Shown here piece after piece: positions 1-5,515 of a stretch of DNA of 5,576 nt. A program made the translations under genes and the position numbers. The notes beneath the pieces were generated by a model. It was given only the letters and a program-made list of their open reading frames with translations, made no database searches and was not told the origin of the DNA. The DNA comes from JBBQNR01 sp038330145. Lineage in GTDB: Bacteria > Actinomycetota > Thermoleophilia > Solirubrobacterales > JBBDJG01. The stretch spans positions 1 through 5,576 of the forward strand of contig JBBQNR010000136.1 in the NCBI GenBank assembly GCA_038330145.1, read 5' to 3'. Numbering within the stretch: the stretch's first letter is position 1; the number at the start of each line of letters is the position of its first letter.

Positions 1-428
1 ACTACCTCGCCACGGAGCGCGGGGTTCAAGCAGTGTTCAGCGTCGGCTTTTGTTTCGGTGGACGTCTTGCCTTCCTGACGGCCACTCGTCCCGAGCTCGA
101 CCTGTCAGGGGCGATCGGCTTCTATGGCGTTCCGGTTGGCCCTGGTCGCGCCGGCATGCCCGCACCGGCTGACGTGGCGAGCGACATGCTCTGCCCGATC
201 CTTGGCCTCTTCGGCGGCGCCGACCCGGGGATCCCGCCCGAGGCGGTCGAAGAGTTCCGCGCGGAGTTGATCGAGGCAGGCGTGGACCACGACCTGGTCG
301 CTTTTGACGGCGCGCCGCACTCCTTCTTCGACCGCAAGGCCGCCGAATATGCCGACGCGTCCACCGATGCCTGGCGGCGGGTCCTCGAGTTCGCTCGGCG
401 CCACACCTCGAGCGCAGCGACCGCTTAG
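1..428 (+). CDS. Dienelactone hydrolase family protein, 5'-truncated by the window edge
   Basis: This is the C-terminal part of an alpha/beta-hydrolase of the dienelactone hydrolase (DLH) family, soluble enzymes that hydrolyse lactone or ester bonds. The frame is open to the window edge (first full codon at position 3), and the in-frame GTG at 33 lies inside the nucleophile strand, so it is not a true start. About 141 residues are visible; family members are usually about 230-250, so roughly 100 N-terminal residues are missing. Numbering from the first full codon, the nucleophile elbow GFCFGG puts the catalytic Cys at residue 17. The acid is Asp74 in LFGGADPGIP and the base is His106 in APHSFF, giving the Cys-Asp-His order of the family. 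The gene ends in TAG, which shares bases with the stop of the convergent membrane protein gene. The true substrate cannot be read from this part; many homologues are general esterases rather than chlorocatechol-pathway enzymes. Confidence 0.9.
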   Translation, partial: YLATERGVQAVFSVGFCFGGRLAFLTATRPELDLSGAIGFYGVPVGPGRAGMPAPADVASDMLCPILGLFGGADPGIPPEAVEEFRAELIEAGVDHDLVAFDGAPHSFFDRKAAEYADASTDAWRRVLEFARRHTSSAATA

Positions 429-1225
429 CGCTCCTCGACTACCACGGCGCGGCGCCGGAAAGCAACCTCGAGGCCGAGCAGTATCCATGCCAACCCGTGG
501 ACCCCGATCCCGGCAAGGATGACCGTTTCCGCCAGGGAGCCGGGCGACTGGAGGCCGAAGACGCCCATACCGGCGAAGGCAGCCGTGGATCCGATCACCA
601 GAGCCGCTGACGACATGCGGCTGAGCACGCCCAGCCTGAATGTCACGACACCGAACCACAGATCGCTCAGCCACATCGCTCCAGCGACGTACGGGATGAA
701 CGGGCCGTAGTCGCCCGGACCCAGGTCACCGGGTTGCGCAACCAGGCGAGTGATCAGGATGAGATAGGCGGCATTGGCCAAAACCGCTGGTATTGCGCCG
801 ACGAGCGAGAGCCGCGGTGCTACGGTCCTCTGGCGAAGGTGGACGGCGAGCACCACGGCGACCGCGCCGATGTTGAACAACACCAGCCGCAGATTGAACA
901 AGTCGGGGTTGATCGAAACGCCAAGGAAGGTGACCAGGAGAAACGCGCCGCCGATCACGCCCAGCACCCCAAGCGCGCGGCCGACCGGTGTGGGAGCCAT
1001 TGAGAGCGATTGAGCCACGATTCGATTCCTCCTCATGTGCTCTGACACGGCCGATGTGGCCAGATCACGCGTGGCTCTCAGCCATGTCCGGCCTGAGCCG
1101 TCGTAGCGCAATTGATCGCCGAAGAGCTGGACCATCTGATCTGAGTTATGGGCGCGGTACTCGCGCGGATAGACCCTCAGCAGGCCACGATAGGCACGCT
1201 CGTGCCCCCCAAGTGGGGCGGTCAC
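425..1225 (-). CDS. Six-helix integral membrane protein, partner of the PadR regulator
   Basis: The function is unknown. The 266-residue protein has a charged cytoplasmic N-terminal part (about residues 8-60) containing YRGLLRVYPREYR followed by MVQLFGDQLR. This LYPxxYR...MxxLFxDQLR pattern is familiar from the N-terminal prefix of membrane proteins and ABC-type permeases encoded next to PadR regulators. Six hydrophobic segments follow, at about 84-104, 112-130, 139-159, 175-197, 205-224 and 233-253, then a short basic-acidic tail (FRRRAVVVEER). No ATP-binding, protease or transporter signature is visible. I chose the GTG at 1225 because it overlaps the padR TGA by 4 nt (GTGA) and has a GAGG just upstream (1230-1233). 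A GTG at 1243 would add six residues and a 22-nt overlap. Tight coupling to padR suggests that PadR controls this membrane protein. The TAA stop overlaps the stop of the opposing hydrolase gene. Confidence 0.82.
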   Translation of the reverse strand: MTAPLGGHERAYRGLLRVYPREYRAHNSDQMVQLFGDQLRYDGSGRTWLRATRDLATSAVSEHMRRNRIVAQSLSMAPTPVGRALGVLGVIGGAFLLVTFLGVSINPDLFNLRLVLFNIGAVAVVLAVHLRQRTVAPRLSLVGAIPAVLANAAYLILITRLVAQPGDLGPGDYGPFIPYVAGAMWLSDLWFGVVTFRLGVLSRMSSAALVIGSTAAFAGMGVFGLQSPGSLAETVILAGIGVHGLAWILLGLEVAFRRRAVVVEER

Positions 1226-1575
1226 CTGGCCTCGAGAGCCCACGGGCGGGCGGCCTGGACGAGAGTGTCCAGGCGGCGCGCTTCAGACCCGACGACCTGT
1301 CGGCCGAGTCCGGTCAGCCGGTAATAGCGGCGCCGCTGGTCATCCATGTGTGGATCCGGACGCTCGTCTGATTCCTCGATCAATCCGTCGTCGAGCAGAC
1401 GCTTGATCGTCGTGTAGACAGCGCCGGGTCCGAGTTTCGTGGCGCCATTGGTGATGTCTGACACCTGCTGCATGATCGCGTAGCCGTGACGTTCCTCCGG
1501 GCCGATGCCCAGCAGGATGAGCATCGCCGTGTGGCTGATCGCTGGCGTGGGAGCCGCCGACTTTGTAGCTTCCAT
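1222..1575 (-). CDS. PadR family transcriptional regulator
   Basis: This is a 117-residue DNA-binding repressor of the PadR family, short-tailed type (subfamily 2 size). The winged helix spans about residues 14-92. It opens with AMLILLGIGPEERHGYAIMQQV, and the conserved HGYAI is at 30-34. The recognition-helix region is GPGAVYTTIKRLLDDGLI at 49-66, and the wing RRRYYRLTGLGRQ is at 81-93. A single C-terminal helix (about 94-115) would provide the dimer interface. Proteins of this family bind inverted repeats as dimers and often repress their own operon until a ligand or stress releases them. The ATG at 1575 is preceded by a perfect palindrome lying over a promoter, so autoregulation is likely. 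No Shine-Dalgarno sequence is seen, and the promoter position predicts a leaderless transcript. The gene is translationally coupled to the downstream membrane protein. The ligand is unknown. Confidence 0.93.
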   Translation of the reverse strand: MEATKSAAPTPAISHTAMLILLGIGPEERHGYAIMQQVSDITNGATKLGPGAVYTTIKRLLDDGLIEESDERPDPHMDDQRRRYYRLTGLGRQVVGSEARRLDTLVQAARPWALEAR

Positions 1576-1580
1576 GAGCC

Positions 1581-1605
1581 CACTGTATCAACAGTTGATA
1601 CAGTG
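1581..1605. promoter_or_regulatory. Perfect palindromic operator upstream of padR (probable PadR site)
   Basis: Twelve-base arms CACTGTATCAAC and GTTGATACAGTG flank one central A with no mismatch. The core TGTATC...GATACA resembles sites known for PadR-type repressors, which favour TGTA/ATGT-type inverted repeats. The site starts 5 bp upstream of the padR ATG and covers the spacer and -10 of the promoter found here, so bound repressor would block RNA polymerase. It is also downstream of the oxidoreductase stop and could fold in that transcript, but no T-run follows, so a terminator role is less likely. Confidence 0.8.
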
Positions 1606-1609
1606 TCAA
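1582..1609 (-). promoter_or_regulatory. Sigma-70-type promoter of padR, predicted leaderless
   Basis: On the minus strand there is a consensus -35 TTGACA (1604-1609), a 16-bp spacer and a -10 TACAGT (1582-1587; 4 of 6 consensus bases, including the key first T, second A and last T). Six bases (1576-1581) separate the -10 from the padR ATG, so transcription is predicted to begin at the A of ATG (1575). That means there would be no 5' leader, which agrees with the lack of a Shine-Dalgarno sequence. Confidence 0.68.
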
Positions 1610-1621
1610 GAGATATAGTGA

Positions 1622-2542
1622 CTAGAGGTCGAAGGCGGCGGCCAGCTCCCGGTAGGCGTCGATCGACGGGTCGTTCGAGCGCTCGGCGCGGATCTGGACA
1701 CAGACGTGGTCGGCGCCAGCGTCCAGGTGGTCGCGAACCCGGCGGACGATGGCGTCAACGTCGCCGATCGCCACAACCGCGTCGATGAGCCTGTCGCTGC
1801 CGTCGCTAGCGATGTGTTCGTCGCTCCAGCCCAATCGGCGTAGGTTGTTGGCGTAGTTGGGCAGAGCCAGGTAATGCTTGGCGAACCCGCGCGCGATATC
1901 CAGGCCGGCCGCTCTATCGGTCGCCAGGACGGCCGTGACTTCCGTGGCGAGGCACGCGTCGGGCCCTAGGTGGCGCCGCGCGATGGCCGTGTGCTCGACC
2001 GGGACGAAGTACGGGTGTCCGCCGTCCGCTCGCTCGGAGGCCAGCTCGAGCATCCTCGGTCCGAGGGCGGCCAGCAGCAGCGGGACAGGTTCGCCGGACA
2101 GCGGCGCGGCATACTGGGCGGCGGCCATGCCGTCCAGGTAAGCGCGCATCTGGGCCAGCGGATTGGCATACTCACCGCCGCGCATCGCGACCGACGGGGC
2201 GTGGCTCACCCCGATCCCGAGCGCGAACCGGTTGGGATAGGCCTCGCCGAGCGCCCTGGCGCCATTGGCCATCGACATGGAGTCGCGCGCGTGGATGTTG
2301 GCAATCCCCGTGGCGATCACGGATTTCTGGGTGTTGGCGAGGAGAAGGCCGGAGTGGACGAGGACGTCCTTGCTGCCAAGGCTCTCGGGGATCCACGTCG
2401 CCGTGTAGCCAAGCTCCTCGAGCCGCCGCGCGGTCTCGATCTCGTCCGCGGCTGCCATCCGCTGGAGCGCGAAGCTCCACAGACCGACAGGCCCGAGCAG
2501 GTTGGCAAGCTTGCGACCGCCATAGCCGCCAAGGCCGTTCAC
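1622..2542 (-). CDS. F420-dependent LLM-class oxidoreductase (TIGR03620-like)
   Basis: This is a luciferase-like monooxygenase-fold protein (TIM barrel) of 306 residues, predicted to be a soluble oxidoreductase using coenzyme F420 (FMN cannot be excluded). The sequence follows the TIGR03620 group that I recognise. LGPVGLWSFAL is at 16-26, and LEELGYTATWIPES at 41-54. TGIANIHARDSMSMANGARAL is at 78-98. NRFALGIGVSHAP, the cofactor-side loop, is at 104-116. LLAALGPRMLELASERADGGHPYFVP is at 156-181, LALPNYANNLRRLG at 225-238, and the C-terminal DHLDAGADHVCVQ at 271-283. The length is normal for the group. The GTG start at 2542 is the most upstream start codon in frame, has no clear Shine-Dalgarno sequence, and leaves about 15 residues before the first barrel strand. 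The substrate is unknown. The gene ends 46 bp before padR on the same strand, but padR has its own promoter, so a shared operon is not required. Confidence 0.92.
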   Translation of the reverse strand: MNGLGGYGGRKLANLLGPVGLWSFALQRMAAADEIETARRLEELGYTATWIPESLGSKDVLVHSGLLLANTQKSVIATGIANIHARDSMSMANGARALGEAYPNRFALGIGVSHAPSVAMRGGEYANPLAQMRAYLDGMAAAQYAAPLSGEPVPLLLAALGPRMLELASERADGGHPYFVPVEHTAIARRHLGPDACLATEVTAVLATDRAAGLDIARGFAKHYLALPNYANNLRRLGWSDEHIASDGSDRLIDAVVAIGDVDAIVRRVRDHLDAGADHVCVQIRAERSNDPSIDAYRELAAAFDL

Positions 2543-2558
2543 GCCACGGATGATCGCA

Positions 2559-2579
2559 CGATAAGCGGCCGATAAGCGG
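2559..2579. repeat. Tandem direct repeat in a divergent intergenic region, possible regulator site
   Basis: Two exact copies of CGATAAGCGG (2559-2568 and 2570-2579) are separated by one base, giving an 11-bp period, close to one helical turn. They lie in the 56-bp gap (2543-2598) between the starts of the divergent oxidoreductase and HTH-nuclease genes. Two protein units could bind the same face here. No convincing -10/-35 pair was found in the gap in either direction, so the promoters of both genes are unresolved. Confidence 0.5.
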
Positions 2580-2598
2580 TCGCAGCGATCCTGCGTGC

Positions 2599-3303
2599 GT
2601 GAATACGGAAGATGAGCACCTCGGAATGCTGTTCAGGCTGCTTCGCGTCCAAGCCGGCCTAACGCAGGAAGAACTCGGCATCGCCACGTCGATACCGGCG
2701 CGCGATATTCGTCGGGTCGAAATCGGGCGACCGGGCCAGGTCTTGTTCGAGCGTAGCCGGCGTCCGTTCGCCGAGGTCAAGGCTCGAGCGCGGATCTCGG
2801 TGTGGTGGCGCGGAGCGGCCGCGGACAGACTTTTCGACGAGCGGCATGCGTCGATCGTGGAGCGCGGCGCATCCATGATCAGCCGCTACGCGTGGGCGAC
2901 TCCAGCCGAGGTCACGTTTTCCGAGTACGGAGAGCGCGGTTCCATCGACACCTTCGCCCTTCGGCGCGATCTCGCGGCGGTAGCGCTGTCCGAGGTCAAG
3001 AGCGCGTTTGGGTCGCTCGAGGAACTGAACCGTTCGCTCGACGTGAAGGCGAGATTGGCGCCAAAACTCTGTCGGGATCGCTTCGGCTGGACGCCGCTGC
3101 ACGTTGGTCGGCTGTTGATCGTGCCGGGCGTATCCAGCGCGCGACGGATCGTTGCCGCCCATCGAAACACGATGGATCAAATCTACCCCGCCCGTGGCCG
3201 GGAGATACGCGCCTGGCTACGACGACCCGACCGGAGCATCGGCGGCATCTGGTTCCTGTCGGATCCGCGCAATACGCGGGCGGTTTTCAGCCCTGAGCCG
3301 TAG
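2599..3303 (+). CDS. XRE-type HTH protein fused to a PD-(D/E)XK nuclease-like domain
   Basis: This is a 234-residue protein with two parts. An N-terminal XRE/Cro-type helix-turn-helix spans about residues 8-45 (FRLLRVQAGLTQEELGIA, then PARDIRRVEIG). A linking segment, FAEVKARARISVWWRG, is at 57-72. The C-terminal part has the outline of a restriction-endonuclease-like fold: YGERGSIDTFAL with Asp117, then VALSEVKSAF with Glu132 and Lys134, giving the D...ExK pattern. It is followed by LDVKARLAPKL (148-158), the strand VGRLLIVPG (169-177), and WLRRPDRSIGGIWFLSD (206-222). I recognise this layout as a recurrent uncharacterised family in Chloroflexota and Actinomycetota, usually annotated only as a helix-turn-helix protein. 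Whether it cleaves DNA or only binds it is unknown. The GTG start at 2599 is the natural one by domain length but has no visible Shine-Dalgarno sequence; Met10 (ATG at 2626) is an alternative. It stands alone, divergent from the oxidoreductase and convergent with clpX. Confidence 0.85.
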   Translation: MNTEDEHLGMLFRLLRVQAGLTQEELGIATSIPARDIRRVEIGRPGQVLFERSRRPFAEVKARARISVWWRGAAADRLFDERHASIVERGASMISRYAWATPAEVTFSEYGERGSIDTFALRRDLAAVALSEVKSAFGSLEELNRSLDVKARLAPKLCRDRFGWTPLHVGRLLIVPGVSSARRIVAAHRNTMDQIYPARGREIRAWLRRPDRSIGGIWFLSDPRNTRAVFSPEP

Positions 3304-3305
3304 TG

Positions 3306-3341
3306 GCCGTCATTTCCGACACCACGCGCGGATCTGACGGC
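3306..3341 (+). terminator. Weak inverted repeat just after the HTH-nuclease gene
   Basis: Seven-base arms GCCGTCA (3306-3312) and TGACGGC (3335-3341) enclose a 22-base loop, beginning 2 bp after the TAG stop. The loop is long and no T-run follows, so this is at best a Rho-type or processing end. It could be chance. Confidence 0.25.
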
Positions 3342-3440
3342 AATTCCAGGGTTCTCGGCGCAGTTCAGCGAAACCGTCGGCCGCCAGGTGGAATCGACAG
3401 GCTCAGGCGGACTCGAGGCCTCTGGTGAACTCGAAATCTC

Positions 3441-3476
3441 GCCGGACACGAGCGGCCCCGCCCGCTGACGTCCGGC
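3441..3476 (-). terminator. GC-rich stem-loop after clpX, candidate terminator
   Basis: Outer arms GCCGGAC (3441-3447) and GTCCGGC (3470-3476) flank an inner stem AGCGG (3451-3455) and CCGCT (3462-3466) with a 6-base loop; a 3x3 internal loop separates the two stems. It begins 7 bp beyond the clpX stop on the minus strand. The following bases (GAGATTTCGA on the minus strand) contain only a short T-run, so it is not a classic intrinsic terminator. It could still end or protect the clp transcript. The rest of the 180-bp convergent gap (3304-3483) shows no credible gene. Confidence 0.5.
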
Positions 3477-3483
3477 GGAGCCG

Positions 3484-4785
3484 CTAGGCGCTGGGGCGCT
3501 CGAGCAGCTCCGAGTAGTTGTTCTCGTCCATGCCGCGGTCAATCTCGGCCTTCGTCAGCAGCAATGGCGCGCGGCCGGACCGGATCGTTTCCTCGGTGAT
3601 GATGCATTTGCGGACGTCAGTTCGCTCGGGGATGTCGAACATGACCTCGAGCAGAGACTCCTCGACGATCGAGCGCAGCGCCCGCGCCCCGGTGCGACGG
3701 TTCAGCGCGAGCTCGGCCGCGGCCTCTATCGCGCCGGGCGTGAAGTACAGCTCCACCTTGTCCAGTTGCAGGAACTTCTGGAACTGGCGCGTGATCGCGT
3801 TCTTTGGCTCGGTCAGGATCCGCATCAGGTCGTCCCGAGTCAAGGCAGACAAGGAAACGATAACCGGCAGGCGCCCCACGAATTCGGGGATCAACCCGAA
3901 CTTCAGCAGGTCCTCGGGCATCAGGAACTCCAGGATCTGCTCGCGCATCTCGCGCGGCGTCTGGGCCATCGAGCCAAAGCCCATCGTCCGCTTGCCGACG
4001 CGCTCCTCGACGATGCGCTCCAGCCCCTCGAAGGCTCCGCCACAGATGAACAGGATGTTCGTGGTGTCGATCTGGATGAAGTCCTGGTGCGGATGCTTCC
4101 GGCCGCCCTGCGGCGGCACGTTAGCGACCGTTCCCTCGAGGATCTTCAGCAAGCCCTGCTGGACCCCCTCCCCCGACACGTCGCGCGTGATCGACGGGTT
4201 GTCCGACTTTCTGGCGATCTTGTCAATCTCGTCGATGTAGATGATCCCGCGCTGCGCCCGCGCGACATCGAAGTCAGCCGCCTGAATCAGGCGCAGCAGG
4301 ATGTTCTCGACGTCCTCACCGACATAGCCCGCCTCGGTCAGCGACGTGGCATCCGCGATGCAGAACGGGACGTCCAGGACGCGCGCCAGCGTCTGTGCCA
4401 GCAGGGTCTTCCCCGACCCTGTCGGCCCGACGAGCATGACGTTCGACTTCTGCAGCTCCACCTCGTCGACGAGGTGTCCCGCGCCAACGCGCTTGTAGTG
4501 GTTGTAGACCGCTACCGCGAGGACCTTCTTGGCCCGGTCCTGCGAGATGACGTACTGGTCCAAAGCAGAGTTGATCTGGCGCGGGTGGGGCAGTTTCGTC
4601 TGCGCCGGCTTCGCGCGCGGCGTTTCGAGCATCTCCTCTTCGATTATTTCCTGGCAGAGGTTGATGCACTCGTCGCAGATGTAGACACCCTGGCCCGCGA
4701 TCAGCTTGCGGACCTGTTCCTGGCTCTTGCCACAGAAGCTGCAGCGATAGGGAACCTTGGTGCCCTTGCTGCTGGTTGTGCTCAT
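3484..4785 (-). CDS. clpX: ATP-dependent Clp protease ATP-binding subunit ClpX
   Basis: This AAA+ unfoldase forms a cytoplasmic hexamer that recognises tagged or damaged proteins, unfolds them with ATP and feeds them to ClpP. It has 433 residues, a normal length. The N-terminal C4 zinc-binding domain has Cys15, Cys18, Cys37 and Cys40. Walker A GPTGSGKT is at 120-127 and the pore-1 loop GYVGED at 153-158. Walker B IIYIDEID is at 181-188, and the RKH pore-entry loop is at 229-231. The ClpP-docking loop reads MGFG at 268-271, where E. coli has IGFG. The arginine finger is in EFVGRLP (Arg305), and sensor-2 is in GARALRS (Arg368). The start is ATG at 4785; its nearest Shine-Dalgarno-like GGAGG (4800-4804) is 14 bases away, rather far. 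The gene follows clpP on the same strand after 52 bp, the usual tig-clpP-clpX order, so co-transcription is likely. Confidence 0.98.
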   Translation of the reverse strand: MSTTSSKGTKVPYRCSFCGKSQEQVRKLIAGQGVYICDECINLCQEIIEEEMLETPRAKPAQTKLPHPRQINSALDQYVISQDRAKKVLAVAVYNHYKRVGAGHLVDEVELQKSNVMLVGPTGSGKTLLAQTLARVLDVPFCIADATSLTEAGYVGEDVENILLRLIQAADFDVARAQRGIIYIDEIDKIARKSDNPSITRDVSGEGVQQGLLKILEGTVANVPPQGGRKHPHQDFIQIDTTNILFICGGAFEGLERIVEERVGKRTMGFGSMAQTPREMREQILEFLMPEDLLKFGLIPEFVGRLPVIVSLSALTRDDLMRILTEPKNAITRQFQKFLQLDKVELYFTPGAIEAAAELALNRRTGARALRSIVEESLLEVMFDIPERTDVRKCIITEETIRSGRAPLLLTKAEIDRGMDENNYSELLERPSA

Positions 4786-4819
4786 TTCGGGGCTCGAAGC
4801 CTCCGTCTAGCTGCTATCC

Positions 4820-4837
4820 CGGCCGCTGAACCGGCCG
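4820..4837 (-). repeat. Short hairpin between clpP and clpX
   Basis: Two copies of the self-complementary CGGCCG (4820-4825 and 4832-4837) with a 6-base spacer can form a 6-bp all-GC stem in the clpP-clpX message, directly against the clpP TAA stop (4838-4840). No T-run follows, so it is unlikely to be an intrinsic terminator. It could slow 3' decay or tune clpX relative to clpP, or be a by-product of high GC. Confidence 0.35.
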
Positions 4838-5515
4838 TTAACCCTTGGCGGGCTTTGGCCCGTCATCTTCCTCGGTAACCGCAGGGACTTCGCCGCCTAG
4901 CAGACCCTTCGATTTGGCCTCACTGATGAGCGACTTGTCGGGTGCCGAGTAAACCTCGTCGATGATGCCATAACCCTTAGCCTCTTCGGGGGACATGAAA
5001 TAGTCCCGTTCGGTATCGCGCGTTATCTTCTCGACCGTCTGGCCAGTGTGGCGAGCGAGGATCTCGTGGTTCAGCTGGATAAGCGACTCGAGCTCCTTGA
5101 CCTGGATGAAGATATCCGGGGTGTTGCCGCGGAACCCGCCCGACCCCTGGTGAATCATGATCCGCGAATTTGGCAATGCGTAGCGCTTGCCCTTGGCCCC
5201 GGCGGCGAGCAGCACGGCGGCCTGTGACGCGGCCATCCCGATGCAAATCGTCGAAACAGGCGCGCGCAGGTATTGCATCGTGTCGTAGATCGCCAGGCCG
5301 GCCGTGACGACGCCACCGGGCGAGTTGATGTACAGCGAGATGTCGCGCTCGGGGTCCTCGGCCTCCAGGAAGAGCAGCTGGGCGATGATCAGGTTCGCCA
5401 TGTGGTCGTCGATGGCATCCCCGAGGAAGATGATCCGGTCCTTCAACAGCCTGCTGTAGATGTCGTAGGCGCGCTCACCCCGACTCGAGCTTTCGATGAC
5501 CATCGGGACGAGCAT
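4838..5515 (-). CDS. clpP: ATP-dependent Clp protease proteolytic subunit ClpP
   Basis: This serine peptidase forms the double-ring tetradecamer that degrades proteins unfolded by ClpX (family S14, cytoplasmic). It has 225 residues, slightly longer than the usual 195-210, because of a charged, low-complexity C-terminal tail (about 206-225, ending PKPAKG). The catalytic Ser97 is in GMAASQAA, His122 in RIMIHQG and Asp171 in DTERDYF. The oxyanion-region strand LYINSPGG is at 61-68. The N-terminal part has the usual SRLLKDRIIFLGDAIDD handle start (21-37). Two positions differ from the common pattern: Gln98 after the serine, where Met is frequent, and Gly124 after HisGln, where Pro is usual. The start is ATG at 5515, with AAGGGAG (5522-5528) six bases upstream; Met5 (ATG at 5503) is an alternative but lacks that spacing. 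The ATG overlaps the TGA of the upstream gene. Only one clpP is seen in the cluster. Confidence 0.97.
   Translation of the reverse strand: MLVPMVIESSSRGERAYDIYSRLLKDRIIFLGDAIDDHMANLIIAQLLFLEAEDPERDISLYINSPGGVVTAGLAIYDTMQYLRAPVSTICIGMAASQAAVLLAAGAKGKRYALPNSRIMIHQGSGGFRGNTPDIFIQVKELESLIQLNHEILARHTGQTVEKITRDTERDYFMSPEEAKGYGIIDEVYSAPDKSLISEAKSKGLLGGEVPAVTEEDDGPKPAKG

Noticed and set aside
33..428. GTG at 33 as the start of the hydrolase gene
   Set aside because: The frame stays open upstream to the window edge and this GTG lies just before the nucleophile motif, so about 100 residues of the fold would be absent.
105..674. Minus-strand open frame of 189 codons crossing the hydrolase and membrane protein genes
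   Set aside because: It overlaps two real genes in other frames and is Arg/Gly/Pro-rich with no domain signature.
1581..1605. The palindrome read as a terminator for the oxidoreductase gene
   Set aside because: There is no T-run after it on the minus strand, and its exact overlap with a good promoter fits an operator better.
1970..2575. Open frame of 201 codons on the + strand opposite the oxidoreductase
   Set aside because: Low-complexity Gly/Arg/Asp-rich translation without motifs; the minus-strand frame matches a known family throughout.
2172..2876. Minus-strand open frame spanning the divergent gap and parts of two genes
   Set aside because: It would cover the start regions of both the oxidoreductase and the HTH gene, each well supported; composition is typical of a shadow frame.
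3766..4878. Long open frame of 370 codons on the + strand, opposite clpX
   Set aside because: It mirrors clpX codons in a GC-rich gene, is highly biased toward Arg, Asp, Leu, Val and Gln, and has no recognisable domain. ClpX on the other strand is certain.
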